This document shows, in pieces, positions 25,425-39,300 of a stretch of 64,000 bases of DNA; positions within the stretch are counted from its first letter, which is position 1, and the number at the start of each line of letters is the position of its first letter. A model generated the notes under the pieces. That model saw only the letters and a program-made list of their open reading frames with translations, did not search any database and was not told where the DNA came from. The DNA lies in contig JAJJXM010000016.1 in NCBI GenBank assembly GCA_024516155.1, forward strand, positions 310,001 through 374,000. Reading direction: 5' to 3'. The DNA comes from Pyronema omphalodes. Taxonomy: Eukaryota > Ascomycota > Pezizomycetes > Pezizales > Pyronemataceae. The translations under genes were made by a program, and so were the position numbers.

Positions 25425-27027
25425 GACGGCGATAAATAGCTTGATTTGGCAAGCGGAAACAAAGAAAGGGTTGCGAAACGAATTAAGTGATCAAATAAAA
25501 CGACAGTGACAACGGGTATACACGCGATGTTGGCTCTGCTTGTTGTTGTTGTTAGTGTTGTTGTTATTGTGTGGTGGTTGAGTGTTGAAGGCGAGGAGAG
25601 GGATGGAGATGGGAGGTGGTTGGGGGAGGTTGTGCGACAGGTTCGTGTGAGTGATGGGCGCCAAGTCAAAGCTGTCGCAGGCGTCGTCTCGGAGCTCTGT
25701 CTCTCCGCTTCCTTGTGTTCCTTGGTCGGAATTATCGTTGAATAACGCAAACAACGAAATGTGGGTTTGTGGGTTGTAATCCTCACAACTGCTTCATAAT
25801 AACCTTGACAATACTCAAATACTTAACAAAAATCACATCTTTCTGTCCTGTCTATTGAATCTCCCTTCATTCTGCTCTCATCTTATCGCCGATACCAGCT
25901 GACTCCCCCTCAGCAGATAGCGGTTTCCCCAGTTTTTGTTCTCCACAACCGACCGCAGCGTCATTGGTGTGCCTTGCTTTCTGTAGCGGGCTTCGTAGCC
26001 TCGCAGCCCATTCCGCATGTAGTTAGACACCTACCCATCATGGAAGGTCTTCAAGCCTCAAGAAGGCTAGCCTTGGCGAGGCGGCGGCCACTTTAACCGT
26101 GCAACTTGTGCAGCGACGCGGGCTGAGAGCTCCCGCAGGTGCAGAGCTTCGAAGAGCACATGAGCAGCGAGCTCTCTTTAGGGTTTCCATAAAACTATGC
26201 TCTTTCTATTTCCATCCTATTGTCCATAGCCTCTCAGCCATTACATATACGTCATCATCAGACTCATCCGATCTTCAATGATCCAAAGCTCCACACCGGC
26301 GCGCGTCCCGAACCTACCCGCAGTCGAACAAAGAGCTCTCCAACAGCTGCCGTGTTTTCCTTACCCTATCGTGTGCTCGGGCCGCTTGTCTCCCGCCGCC
26401 GAAGCTCTGAGACATGCAGGTACGCTGGATCTGGCATTGGATCTGCGAGAGGAGTTCTTCCAGGTTAGATTTGATGGCTTCTGGCCGGTTGGATCATGTG
26501 AAATCGTGAACCTTGTTTGCCATAGATAACTGGAGCTACAAAATACCTAGATAGCTGCTGAAGGTTGAGGCGCACGAGACCCACTATATGGTGACCAAGC
26601 AGAAACGAGAGACTACCGAACATTGAACCATGGTCAAAGATTTGATCTACGTGGGACTGCTTGTAATGGGAATGATGTACAGGACGGGAGCCTTTAGGAT
26701 GGCCGGCTGGTGATCGCTGCTTAGAGGAGTGGTGGTGGTGATCCAATCCAGACCTTCATCGCGGTACATTCATTCCATCAAACTGATAATCACATACCAT
26801 GAGAATTCCTCGTCAACTCTGGATAGATGCACAAAAGATGATACACATGAAATTTTCTTAATTTCTAACCCTAACACCTATGACTACTCCATGAAAGAAA
26901 TTAACCTCCCCCAATTAGCTAAGATAAGAATTCACAAAGCTTTAACTCCCGCTCGGAAAACAAATGCATAATGCGCCTATCCTACTGTATTTCAACCAGC
27001 ATCTCAATAGAAATCAATCACTGGTTT
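25425..27027. other. Spacer upstream of the protease gene
   Basis: 25425-25850 is the likely promoter and 5' UTR of the minus-strand protease gene and contains a GTTGTT-rich tract near 25540-25570. A plus-strand frame at 26278-26529 is Ala/Leu-rich and could be an exon, but I found no partner exon or domain. 26530-27027 is the downstream flank of the SPIN90-family gene. Nothing else is supported. Confidence 0.45.
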
Positions 27028-28737
27028 CTACCAGTTCTTATCAACATTTCCAAAACTCGTAGCACTAGTCGCATGCTGAGGGTTGCCATAAGGAGACAGT
27101 AATGTGTCCTTCTCTTCAAACCATACCTGCCAGCACCGTTTCGCAAGCCTTAAAGTAGCTCCTGAGCTGTGATCGATGATACGTTTCAGAGTGTAGTAGA
27201 TCTGGTCCCGCTGGTTTTGACCACCGTTACCATCCATACGGACGCTGTCGCTATCACAGAGATCGGTGTTGTTCTTTAGATCCTCCAGGAGACGGATGGA
27301 GTATTCATGGACCTGTAGACTCTTTGTCAGCACTGTGCAATGACAAGGAGGAATGGAAAAAACATACCCGGACATATCCTTCTTCTTCATCATTATCGTT
27401 TAAATAGCGAAGAAGGATACCAATAAGCACCATAAGGTCATTCCGGTACAAGATCAAAACCTGATCTTCTTTAATTGGGCTACCAATTAAGGAGTGTAGA
27501 AGCATCAAGATCTGGCATACAGAACGATGGTCCCGTTCACGGTTAAGGATATAGAAGATCTTCTCTCCAAACTTGGAAAAACTTCTCTTCGGCTGCATAT
27601 AGTCGATTTGAAGGTTTTTGTGAATAGGGTTTTCCTCCAGTGGGCATCCCTGTACAAGATACTGCTCACTAAGCGAAGTCTAGGATCCTGTATTAGCCTT
27701 GGTTCCAAATCTTATTATGGAAGGTGAGACATACAATAATCCGGAATGCGTTATGATAAGGGTCGAGCTCCCCGTACTCCGACTCGTCCTCATCCCAGCT
27801 GTACTCAACTATGACCGACAGAAGGTGGTGGAGGAATTCCATGGTGACATAAGTAGCTAACAATCCGTCAGTTGGAGGTGTTTCTCAATATTGACAATAC
27901 AATACTCACTCAGAAGTTTCTTCAAGACAATGATGGGCCGAATCATCTCATGACATAAGCGCAGACATGTAAGTCTCATCACCGAATCGTATGGTTGATT
28001 CATAATCCGCTCAGTAACACACTTGAACGCTACTTCGCTCACGGCCATAGCTTTGAACATCGTTCTCATCTTACCGGCCGTTTGCTCGTCCGTCTTTCCA
28101 CATACCCGGAGAACTTTCAGCATAAGCAGTAGCTGCAGATCATCTGCTGCCTTACTCAATCGTTCAACGAGATGATTTTGAATCTGGGCCTCATTGGAAG
28201 CTTGTTTATATTGATCCCCAGGTCTAGTCTGTATCGCACTGAATGCTGGGCTTCGTTGGAGGATGAGTGCGCACTGGTCCAGATCGTCCTCGTTGATTTT
28301 CTTCTCCGTAAAGAGCAAACTAAACTCTCGGAGGTAGGCTTTGAAATGCGTATCGAAGGTCTGTACCGTTTCACACTTGTAATCGACTGTTCTGCGGAGA
28401 ACTGTGATGTTGTTAGCTTCCTGTATGTGTTGAACCAAGCAATAACCGTACCTTCCCTCCAATCTAATTCTGGCTCCGGCTCTAGCTGCTGGGGTGTCTG
28501 CTCATATACTTGTTGCTCATACACCTGTTGCTCATACACTTGTTGATCATACACTTGCTGTGGATATACGTAGGCTGGCTGCGGATAGTACTGCTGTTGG
28601 TAGTATTGTATATTTCCGTACGCATCGTAATACTGCTGTATCCCTTGATTCATAACTGGCTGCACATAACCACCATAGAGATGGGCCTGCATTCGTGGGT
28701 CTACAGGGCCAGTAACGTATGGAATACCATGGTTCAT
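27028..28737 (-). CDS. SPIN90/Ldb17 (Dip1) family actin regulator
   Basis: Five exons, 28452-28737, 27910-28401, 27735-27856, 27368-27679 and 27028-27312, join in frame across introns of 50-55 nt to give 498 residues. The C-terminal 240 residues carry the leucine-rich armadillo-like domain of the WISH/DIP/SPIN90 family. The diagnostic strings are LSEQYLVQ, KFGEKIFYILNRE and LYRNDLMVLIGILLRYLND, corresponding to LNEQFMV, FGENLIFLLNR and FYTNDIKVLIDIILREL in relatives. Family members (yeast Ldb17, fission-yeast Dip1) activate Arp2/3 complex at endocytic actin patches without a pre-existing filament. The N-terminal 95 residues are Tyr/Gln/Pro-rich with tandem VYEQQ/VYDQQ units (about residues 60-80), a low-complexity segment I have not seen in the core family. 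Assignment is from memory of conserved strings. Confidence 0.8.
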
Positions 28738-29858
28738 TGTTACTGTACTGTAATTCTCTAGTTTGATTCCTTTTCACTAACACAACAATCTGTTCCAGGA
28801 ATAGAATGTCTCAGGGCCTCCTCAAACTTCTCTTTTTGTTGCTTATGTGAGAGAGAAAAAAAAAACCAAGATGTTTTCGCGCTTTCGCTTCAAACAAAAA
28901 ATGCGTTCCAAACTGGGGGGACTAGCTTCCAAAGGCTTTTTCGAAATTCATACAGCACGCGAAGTAGCTTGGACCGTTTCTGGCATGTGGTGGTTGACAA
29001 TTCTGGAGGTGGGTTCACGCGATCAACACCCGGGTGTAGTGTAGGAGCGACCTGCTGCCTGGCTAAGGACTGTGTGCGACTGTAGTAACTGCGCGATAGG
29101 AGTCCGTGGTATGGTTGGGAGTCCGTTCGAGTTGTCCTGTAGTCTGGGGGTGTTGAGGCCCGTCGCGAATTGGTTCGTGGATGTAATGTGGGGAAGGCGC
29201 AAGTGTAGACTGAAAGAAAGATATGGTTTGTTGATCTTGGCTGGAAGAGATGTCGGGCTGGCGGTGACGGGTGGTGAGCTGCTTTGTTCTGGAGTCTGGA
29301 CAGCTTGACGAGGGAAGTTTATCTGCCTGTGAGGGGTGAAGGCAAACTCGGAACAAAATAACAAGCTTGTCGCTCTCCTAGATCGGCTTGCAAATGGGGG
29401 AGTGATCTTATTGGGAAAGTAGGAAGCGAAGAAGTGGTTTGTGCGTCTGCGGCTGAAATGGAAGATGAGCAGATGGAGGGAATGAAGACGTCCAAGATAG
29501 GGTAGATAGCTTACCCCAAGACAGCAAGCTCTATGCCGCGCGATTGTGGACCGATTTAGGGGAGAATTATCAGGCGAACGCCAGATCCGCGCTCATACAA
29601 AACAACAATAGAACTTTGTATGTACATGTACTTTGGATGGACTAAAGTTGATCTAGGCCCTGCGCTATCGAATTTTCTTTTTGAGAGCCAAAAATTACCC
29701 CACATCATACATGTCATTAATTCGTCCATTCCGTACAAAAAGCGCCACCGTATACAAAAGCCAAATTTTTCCCAAAGCTAATGATATTGTGAAAAAACCA
29801 GAAAACAAAATATCTCCAACCGGACTCTAGTCCATACTTGTATGTGAAATCCCGCCGT
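28738..29858. other. Spacer between SPIN90-family gene and MSH2
   Basis: Both neighbours are on the minus strand, so this 1.1 kb holds the MSH2 3' UTR and the upstream region of the SPIN90-family gene. Short frames on both strands (for example 29023-29364 and 29072-29308) overlap each other and have no domain. I see no RNA gene or repeat. Confidence 0.5.
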
Positions 29859-32733
29859 TTATGCCAAGGTCTTGATACTCTTAAAGAAAGGATCGTTCTC
29901 GAAAGCGTCCTTGTATGGACCCTGAGCGAGTTTCTTGAGCTCCGCCGCCTTCTCCGCCGGCGACATGTCACCGGACGCTACTTTTTGCTTCCATTCTAAC
30001 AGCATTTTCTTAAGTAGCGCGGAACCTTGCGCTATTTGCTCCTTAGAGCAGTGTACATTTTCATCGTTGTGTTTGCTAGTGAAGTCTTCTAGCTCGTCTG
30101 CTTTGCGTTTCGCCATCTTGACGACCTTGGAGGGGAACTTGACCAACTCTGCCACATGGATACCGAAACTTTGGTCGCAGACGCCTATGGTGATAATATT
30201 AGCAACTCATGCACTTTTGGCCACAAAAAGTGAAATATTACCTTCGTCAACCTTGTACAACAAAGTTACTTCCCTACCCTCTTCCTTTCTATCGCCAATG
30301 TGTGCCACAACATGAAGGTTCTTGACGGCGGGGTATTCATCACTCAGTGCAGTCAATTCGTGGAAATGCGTTGCAAACATAGAGAAGCAACGAATTTCCT
30401 TGACGATATGCTCTGAAATAGCCCATGCAAGTCCGAATCCATCGTAAGTGCTGGTTCCACGTCCAAGCTCGTCGATAATAATCAACGACTCAGAAGTAGC
30501 CGACTTGAGAATTGTAGCTGTCTCCAACATCTCTGCCATGAAAGTTGAAACACCCTTCAACTGCGAGTCACTCGCACCAACACGAGCGAGAATGCAATCA
30601 AAAATAGTCAACTCTGCTTCTGAGCAAGGCACAAAGCATCCCGCCTGTGCCATAAGTGCAATCACACCAATTTGCCGGATATAAGTCGATTTACCACCCA
30701 TGTTCGGACCGGTAATAATCAGGAATTCGGATTCTCCGCGCACAAGACTAACATCGTTGGTGATGAATTGAATGTCGTCTTGCATTTCCATACAGGGGTG
30801 TCGAGCCTCCTTTAGAATAGTGTTTCCGGTGCCACGAGCATGCATCTTGGGACGAACGTAGGCGGTTGGGGCGTGCACTGAGACATGGGCGAAGCTGACA
30901 ATGACATCGAGGTGTGCAAGAATGCCGGCGAGCTCTTCGAGGACAGGGCAATAAGAAGATGCAACATTGACAACCTCGTCGACAAGACCACGTTGGGTAC
31001 GGTCGTAGTTCTGGGTGGCTTGATCAGTGTCCCGGTTGAGATCCTTCAACGTGTTAGTGGTGAAGTAGACGCCGTTCTTTTGTGTTGTGATTTCCTTGTA
31101 CTCCTTCTTGTTTCTAATTGATCCAGCTTCAGTTCTTGTCAACCGGAAGCACCAACCATGAACCTTGTGGTTCTCCAAAAATAACTTTTTGTCTCTCTCC
31201 TGGTCTAAATCTCTACTTGCACGCTTGTGTTCCCGGTCCATTTGGTCTTTCAAGTCGTCTATCCGGGCTCTGATGTTCATGAGGTCCTCGTTAAATTCAG
31301 GTCTGATGACGAACTCGTGGTTATCGATAGCATCGAGGTCAACGGTTGTCTCCACAAGTTCCTGTAGTTTCTCCAGATTTGCCGACATCTCACGGAACTT
31401 GTTCGTGTACTGCTCATCCAACGGGTCTCTGTACTTCTCATCCATCACTCCCTCCAGGGTTCCGATGAATCCCGGTAGCGTAATGACCACCTGGTATGCC
31501 CTCACCACATCCTCCAAGTTTGCTAAACCACGTTGGAACCGTTTTGATAGCCTGTACAAATCCGGAATCTTCTTGAGGTGTTCCTCCTGCATAGTCTGTC
31601 GCAAGTCCGTATCCTCCACAAACGCCTCCACAAGAATATGGCGCCTTTCAATGTCTTCAAGAGACATTAAGGGCTGCTTTAACCACTGTCCCAATAGCCT
31701 GGTTCCAATTGAAGTCTTGCATTTGTTGAGGAGACCATAGAGTGACATATTCTTTGATCCGTCTCTAGGGCCAGGCATGAGGTTGAGAGCACGAACTGCC
31801 GAGGCATCAAGTTTCATGTACTGTGATAAATCATGTTGGTAAAGATGGTACTGTCCAAAATTCGACTCGTCGGACATCAAGCTGAGGTACTTGATTAAAG
31901 CATTTGCTGCTCCCATTGCAACCTTGTTCTCAGCGTGAGGTAGAATTCCAGCCGCACCATCGCTGGTCAATAGTCGTGAAAGGTCCTGTTCGATATCCTT
32001 GACTGCGAAATCCGAAGCTTTGTTATGCGTTAAGACAACATTACAACGATCAATCAATTCCCGGACCTTCTTCAGCTCCAAATCCTTGCCATTTGCGTCC
32101 GCCTGTAGTACCACCTCTTTGACACCCAGCTGAATAATCAAACTCTCGAAATTTGAGTAAACCTCATTATCTTGAAACTCTGAGATTCCCAGTTCTCGCA
32201 CACTTGCATCTGCAAAACACACACCAACTACTCTCTCATCCCCCTTCGCTTGAATTTTCACTGCCAGGATCACCGGTGCGCTCTCAATCTGCCCTGCAAA
32301 GTCTTCCTCAACATCCTGTAAATTTCCCGGAGAGGCCTGCTTTCCAATTTCCCAACTACCCTTTCCCTTCGGCTGCCAGATCTCGACGCGCTTTCCCTGG
32401 ACAAACAGTACTTCACGGAGAAAGTTTCGGAAGGCGGCAATGGATAGGGTGCAAGACTCAAGAGCGTTTCTGGAGGAACCTAGTTGTCGGATTACACTCG
32501 TAGTTTTGTAAACTGTCGTAGCAACGAATATGGCATCGCGTCCGTGTACGGTATAGAAGTCGTTTCGTTCGAACAATCGGATTGCGTCAGTTTCGGGGAG
32601 GCGGTTGAAGAAGCTTATGAAACCGCTCTCGTCTTCGACCTGAGTTTTTTTGCTGAGTAAGAGAAACTTGGTAGATTCGAGCAAATTAATAAAATTAAAG
32701 AGAAAATACCTTAAGCTCTGGTCTTGAACCCAT
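29859..32733 (-). CDS. MSH2: DNA mismatch repair protein MSH2
   Basis: Exons 32710-32733 (24 nt), 30242-32639 and 29859-30184 give 915 residues. The true start is the ATG at 32733: exon 1 encodes MGSRPELK and splices over a 70-nt intron into VEDESGF, the conserved N-terminus of fungal MSH2. A longer open frame reaching upstream to 32876 reads through this intron and is an artefact. Domains follow MutS order: mismatch-recognition-like N-terminus, connector, lever/clamp helices, then the ABC ATPase with Walker [10 protein letters not shown] at 652-660, Walker [13 protein letters not shown] (Asp731, Glu732) and the FATHFHEL switch. The second intron (57 nt, 30185-30241) lies just before the C-terminal helix-turn-helix dimerisation region. 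MSH2 pairs with MSH6 or MSH3 in the nucleus to recognise mispairs and loops. All catalytic motifs are intact. Confidence 0.97.
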
Positions 32734-32931
32734 TGTAATTTTTGGTGTGTGGAAAATTGGTTTGGTTGAGGTGGAGGATGTTGGTGTGACGAGTAGAGCG
32801 GGTTGACGCGACCAGGCGCGGATACTGGTGTCGGACGCGTTCGCCAAGATCCTACATCCTTACCCCACAGTCTCATGGAAATCGTCGTCGAGAGTTCCGC
32901 AGCTCCTAGATAAAGCTCACGCTTAGTTGAA

Positions 32932-35620
32932 TTTTTGACAATTAGCAGGATTAGATAGGGTCATTAGAGTGTGATATCTGTTGGTAAGCTTTGGGAGTGT
33001 TTGTTAGGACTTGCTGAGGAAACCGGAGTTATCAAATTACATGCATTAGTTATGTATATTGTCACCATTTTTTCTTCACGAATCACGATTGTAGCGTCAA
33101 AAGAGGAACCATCAATGGAAAAAATGTGTGTAGTAAAAAGGGGATTCAAAGAATCTTTTTTTTTCTTTTGCCCGACTACCTAAAAACTTGCATCCATCCA
33201 AACTACCATCACCCAATTCCCTTCCCATATAACTCAACCGCAGTATTATACAAAAAGGTCACCGCCTAGTGAAGATAGACGATCCCGATTTCCAGAAGAT
33301 CGGGATGGACCGGAATACTCCTTCACCTACCCCTATCAAAACTCGATCAAGGCAGATGAAAGAAGCAGAACATCATAAAGAGAATGAGACGCCAGTACCT
33401 CCTCCATAATATCCCACTAAAGTATTCCAACAAACTTCCAAATAGTGACAATAACTTTAATACAAGGATGCTGAACTCATCCAGGTGTCCCCCATTGTCT
33501 AAGGCAACTCCCTTTACATAAGCCTTAAGAGCTCCGTGATATAAGTAGACGTGGTAGTGGTTCGGGCGCCAGAAAACCCCAAATCTCACCCATAAACAAA
33601 CAAAACTCATTATCAATCAGGGGTCTAATCGCTATGATACCAGACTGTGAGGCAGCCGCAGATAATCAATCATGGTATATCGGACCAGGGCAGCCCGAAG
33701 GAAATCTCTAAAACCGACACTACTTGGACAAAATTGCCAAGTGAGATCGATCCGGTTCATTGAGGAGAGCTTCAAAATTCAGGACGTTGGCGTGCTGCCT
33801 CGTTATCTTAACACGCCGCCAGTAGGTGAACGACTTCTAATGGATGTCCAGATGTGAATTTGAGCTCGAAATCGGGGCTGAGAATTTTAGCCATAATCCT
33901 CAGTGTGTGGTCCCGATGGCGGCACCGCAAGAACCTAAGGCGGAGGAGTCCAACGGTGTTGAGGGTGGGATACCGGTGTGGGGGTTTGGAGGCGGAAGGA
34001 AGGGATGAATCGGCCGGCGTTAGTGATTCGAAAGGTGCCGAAGAAAAGGATGAATGCCGCGCAGGTCCCATGTGGGTTGAATCCCAACTGATGTCGTAAA
34101 GAGCGGGGGGGGAGGGGGGTTGGGTGGGAGTACTCGAAGTTCCGTCGTAGGTCTGTATACGATATCGACCTGGGGAGGGGACGAGTCCCCTGAAGATCAG
34201 AAACGGAGGGGAACGAGGGGGGTATTTATGTCCAGAGAAAATCACAGCAGAGACTACGAAGTTCCGGCAAAGCTTTCACTGGAGCTAGAAGATAACAGTA
34301 TCTTGTCCGCCGTATGCCTTATCGTCTAACGTCAACCGATAGGAAATCTAAATGACGTTTAAAAAAAAGCCATCCAACTGCCATCTACCTCAAAATCCTT
34401 CTCCATTGCCCGATTATGCTGAGCTATTCATGACTCACCCGCTAATCAGCGGTGACGGCGGTATAAGTTATTACATCAAGCTCCTCTTGAAGAAACTTTC
34501 CTTTATCCGGAATACATCTCTGGCAACGTCAAACCAAGTGATGTTCTATGATTATGTCCACTGTGTAGCGTTACAATAAAACAACCATGATAAGTTCCTT
34601 GTTATAATCTACATACACTCAATTTCATAAACTCCTCACATATCTGGCGGTTCATCTTAGACATCTCGCGTCCAGCCTGCGTCAAGCTCGCAAACGGGGC
34701 GATCGGTACATGGGCATATCTTTAGATTCAGCCCACCGAACGCATAGATTCGGTACACTAAACATATAGCTCCGGCGAAGGCAAAGCCGATTCCAGCCGT
34801 CCACAACAGCCCCACTTTCCGTTTACCAAGCAGTATATGTGCCGTTCCACTCCATTTTCCACCTCCGTCCTCCAGTAACCCCAGTAATTCCACTTTACGT
34901 CGCTCCGTATCCATCCAGGAACGTCATTATCCCCTCAATGACCACACACATAACGACCACCGACCGCTCATATACACCCTACCCGGCAACCCACTCCATC
35001 CGAAAACCCTGTCATCACGAGCCATTTCACCATTTCACCATTTCATCATGAAACTCAACCCACCGGTTCACAGAAGATAATGGGAATCATCAAGAATGCT
35101 CCTGGATTCCCCGACGAGGCTTCATCCACGGCAAGAAAACAGGATGAGGCTATTAAGTTTCACACATGGCGAAGAGGAAGCCGAAGATGATCCTATGTCT
35201 GGAATGGTATTCGGATATATATATGTACTCAGAAACCAGGGATCAGAGACCAGGGTTGCTGTGTTGTTGAGTGATTTTGGGTGATCGGGGATTGGGTTGA
35301 GTGATGTCGTGTGATGGGGGATGGGGGATGTGTGATGACCCCTTTTTGCTGGGACGTGCGGTTAATTTTTTTTTTCTTTTCTTTTCAACTTACCAGATGA
35401 TAATTGTAATATTCCCCAGTTACCGATGAACATTCATCTCATACTCTCGTATTGTACACATCTATAGCCTCCTGACTCCATCACTCATACCCCCATTTTC
35501 TTCTAGCCAGCCACACTGCTCTACAATCCCTCAAGCCGTGATTACAAACACTACCCTAATATAAATCACCAAATCAATGAATCACCAAATCAATACTTTA
35601 CCAAAACTAATGACAACAAA
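32932..35620. repeat. Segmental duplication, copy A
   Basis: This copy starts 200 bp upstream of the MSH2 start codon with TTTTTGACAATTAGCAGG. It is collinear with 36301-39350, about 85-92% alike by eye with small indels, except for a 235-bp block (33392-33626) that is identical base for base. Minus-strand frames are longer here than in copy B: 33808-34245 (145 codons, Pro/Ser-rich), 33347-33616, and 34657-34914 with a hydrophobic segment VGLLWTAGIGFAFAGAICLV. None matches a family I know. Changes between copies in the 33808 frame include F/S, K/E and H/Q replacements, so I see no sign of protein-level constraint. Confidence 0.85.
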
Positions 35621-35642
35621 ATCTTTATTCTTGAATTTTCAG

Positions 35643-35694
35643 CCTCTGTTCCTCTGTTCCTCTGTTCCTCTGTTCCTCTGTTCCTCTGTTCCTC
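35643..35694. repeat. 8-bp tandem repeat (GTTCCTCT), about 6 copies
   Basis: About six copies of GTTCCTCT lie just past the right end of duplication copy A. The matching place in copy B lacks this array. Confidence 0.95.
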
Positions 35695-36300
35695 GAACGA
35701 ATCAGCATCAACATCGACAGAACAACAGCGTCACCAATAATACCAACATATCGATATGTTCGAAACATAGCAAAACAAAAACCATATAGAAATTATGGTA
35801 GCATTCCAGCTGCATCCTATGCAATCGAATATTGTGTAGAGTGGATGCACGTAAGCAATGATTTCTGTTTTTATTTGTATATATATAGAATGAAATAATC
35901 CTCAAGTGATAGTACCATGACTCCCGAAAAAGGAATAATTTAACAGGTATATATGTAATAGCATCAAGGATACCGTTATATAATCTCCTTTTTTTCAGGA
36001 GAGCGTTCTTTTTTTGGCAGATTGGGGTGGATATATAGGTATATATCAATGCTGCGAATTTCAATAAACACTACATACGCTAAATTAGTAATCGTTTAAA
36101 TCGTGTCCAGCAGCAGCCTTCGGCATGTAGGTACGTTTTGATGAAGTCCTCTGCCCCAAGCTATAAAGCGGTTGAAGAACTTTGTACTGCCGCGAGAGTA
36201 CGAAAGATGTTTTACTATTACTTTGGGGGTTTGGTTTTTGGTTTACGTTTTCTGAGACAGGGGCTAGTAATAGCATCTCTATTACAGTCTGTTTTAAAAG
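35695..36300. other. Spacer between duplication copies
   Basis: About 600 bp of AT-rich sequence separates copies A and B. A minus-strand frame at 35708-36064 is Tyr/Ile/Leu-rich with no domain. No inverted repeats or target duplications at the copy borders were found by eye. Confidence 0.45.
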
Positions 36301-39300
36301 TTTTTGTCAATTAGCAGGATTAGAGAGGATCATTAGAGTGTGTGTTAGGACTTGCTGAGAAAACTGGAGTATTAAATAACATGCATTAGTGATGTATATT
36401 GTCACCATTTTGTCTTCACGAATCACGATTGTTGCGTCAAAAGAGGAATCATCAATGGAAAAAATGTGTATAGTAGTAAGGGGATTCAAAGAATCTTTTT
36501 TTTTCTTTTGCCCGACTACCTAAAAACTTGCATCCATCCAAACTACCATCACCCAATTCCCTTCCCATATAAAACCCCATCGCAGTATTATACAAAAAGG
36601 TCACCGCCTAGTGAAGATAGACGATCCCAATTTCCAGAGGATCGGGATGGACCGGAATACCCCTTCATCTACCCCTATCAAAACTCGATCAAGGCAGATG
36701 AAAGAAGCAGAACATGATAAAGAGCACGAGACCTCCAGTACCTCCTCCATAATATCCCACTAAAGTATTCCAACAAACTTCCAAATAGTGACAATAACTT
36801 TAATACAAGGATGCTGAACTCATCCAGGTGTCCCCCATTGTCTAAGGCAACTCCCTTTACATAAGCCTTAAGAGCTCCGTGATATAAGTAGACGTGGTAG
36901 TGGTTCGGGCGCCAGAAAACCCCAAATCTCACCCATAAACAAACAAAACTCATTATCAATCAGGGGTCTTGAACGCAATAATACCAGACTATGAGGCAGA
37001 AACGGATCAACAATCATGGTATATAGGACCAGGGCAGTCCGAAGGAAATCTCTGAAACCGACACTAATTGGACAAAATTAAATGAACAAGCACATTATTT
37101 GCCAAGTGAGATCGGTCCGGTTCTTCGAGGGGAGCTTCAAATTCAGGACGTTGGCGTGATGCCTCGCTTTTTTAACACGCCGCCAGTAGGTGCACAACTT
37201 CTAATGGCTGTCCAGATGTGAATTCGAGCTCGGAATCGGGGCTGAGGATTTTAGCCATAATCCTCAGTGTGTGGTCCCGATGACGGCACCGCAGGAACCT
37301 AAGGCGGAGGAGTCCTACGGTGTTGAGGGTGGGATACCGGTGCGGGGGTTTGGAGGCGGAAGGAAGGGATGAATCGGCCGGCGTTGGTGATTCGAAAGGT
37401 GCCGAAGAAAAGGATGAATGCCGCGCAGGTCCCATGTGGGTTGATTCCCAACTGATGTCGTAAAGAGCGGGGGAGGTTGGGTGGGAGTACTCGATGTTCT
37501 GTCGTAGGTTTGTATGTAATATCCAACTGGGAGGGGACGAGTCCCCTAGAGCTCAGAAACGGAGGGGAACGAGGGTGTTATTTATGTCCAGAGAAAACCA
37601 CAGCAGAGACTAAGAACTTCCGACAAAGCTTTCACCGGATCTTGACAAAATCAGTATTTTGTTCTCCGTATACCTTATCGTCTGACGTCAACCGAATGAT
37701 GAATCCAAATGACGTCCAAAGCAGCTATTACTATCTACCTCATAATCTATCTCCATTGCCCGATTATACTGAGCTACCCGACTCGCATCCGCTAATCAGC
37801 AGTAACAGCTGTGGGCAGTGGGCGGTGTTCTCTATTACATTAAGTCCTCAGTACAATACTTACCTATATCCGGAACTTCCGACTAAAGAGCATCACACTA
37901 GATCGTCTCCTGCAATTACAACCTAAGTGATATTTTATGACGATATCCGAAAGGTAGAATCCCAAGGACCTAGGAAACAATGACGATAGTTTTCTAGTTC
38001 CTAATCCACACACACACAATTTCACAACATTTTCACATATCGGGTGGTTCATTTTTGACACCCTGCGTCAAGCTTGCGTCAAGCTCGAAAACGGGGTGAT
38101 CGGTACATGGACATATCTATAGCACCGCCAAACTACACAGGTAGCTTCGGTAAACTGCCCATATAGCTTGCCTAAACTAAATACATAGCTTCGGCGAAGG
38201 TAACCCCGATTCCAACCGTCGACACCAACTCCATTTCCGAAAGCCGAACCGTTTACCAAGCGGAACATGTACGGTATTCACTACATATTACACCTCCATC
38301 CTCCAGTAACTCTAGTAAATGCCACCTCACATCTATTCAGGAACGTCATAATAACTACGCACTCACTGACTCAACGACCATTAATGCGGCGTCTAAGAGT
38401 CCATATACAACCCACCCGCATTACGACATTGTACCATGACATCAAACTCAACAGTTTACTAAGGGCACCGGAAAGCCTAGATAATATCCATCATCACACC
38501 AACCCGAATATCCATATCAATGCAGAAGGATGACGATATATAGCAAGTTTCACACATACGAGGAGGATGACGAAGATGCTTCGGTAACTGGAACCTTATT
38601 CGGGATATACAGATGTACTCAAGAACCAGGGGTCAGGGTTACTGTGTTGCCGCCTTTGCGAGTGATTGACAGTGATCTAAGAATTAGTATGAGTGATGTA
38701 GTGTGATGTGTAATAACCCGTTTTTGTTGTGACGTGAGGTTATTCCTTTTACCCCTACTATCCCTTGTCCCTCTTTTCCCCTCCCCCTGTCAAGGCCGGA
38801 TGCTTTTTCTTATAATGTGTAACGCTAGTATTATAGACTACCCCATCTTCCAACCAGTCATTATGTACAATAAATTCTACTGTTGGTGCAGTCTACGAAT
38901 GAACCATTAACCATCAGACGACGGTATATTTCAAACCTTCAGTTTTAAGGACTAATCAAGACTCAATTTACACTGAACGGACTCTTTATCGGCTGGGAGA
39001 GAGTTTAAGCTGGGATATATATGAAAGATGTGATTTGTTTTTTAACGGACGGTAATTGCAATATTACGGATGAATATACATCCCATCCTCTCATTCAGCA
39101 CGAATGGTCCATATCTCTTAAAACTAAGATTACAAACAATGCCCGGATATAAATCTCCAAATCTCCAAATCTCCAAATCTCCAAATCTCCAAATCTCCAA
39201 ATCTCCAAATCTCCAAATCTCCAAATCTCCAAATCTCCAAATCTCCAATCTCCAAATCTCCAAATCTCCAAATCTCCAAATCTCCAAATCTCCAAATCTC

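Noticed and set aside
30207..32876. MSH2 start at 32876
   Set aside because: That frame reads through a 70-nt intron; the conserved N-terminus MGSRPELK is encoded by a 24-nt exon at 32710-32733.
33808..34245. Pro/Ser-rich minus-strand gene in duplication copy A
   Set aside because: The frame is broken in copy B, differences between copies change amino acids freely, and there is no domain; not enough for a gene.
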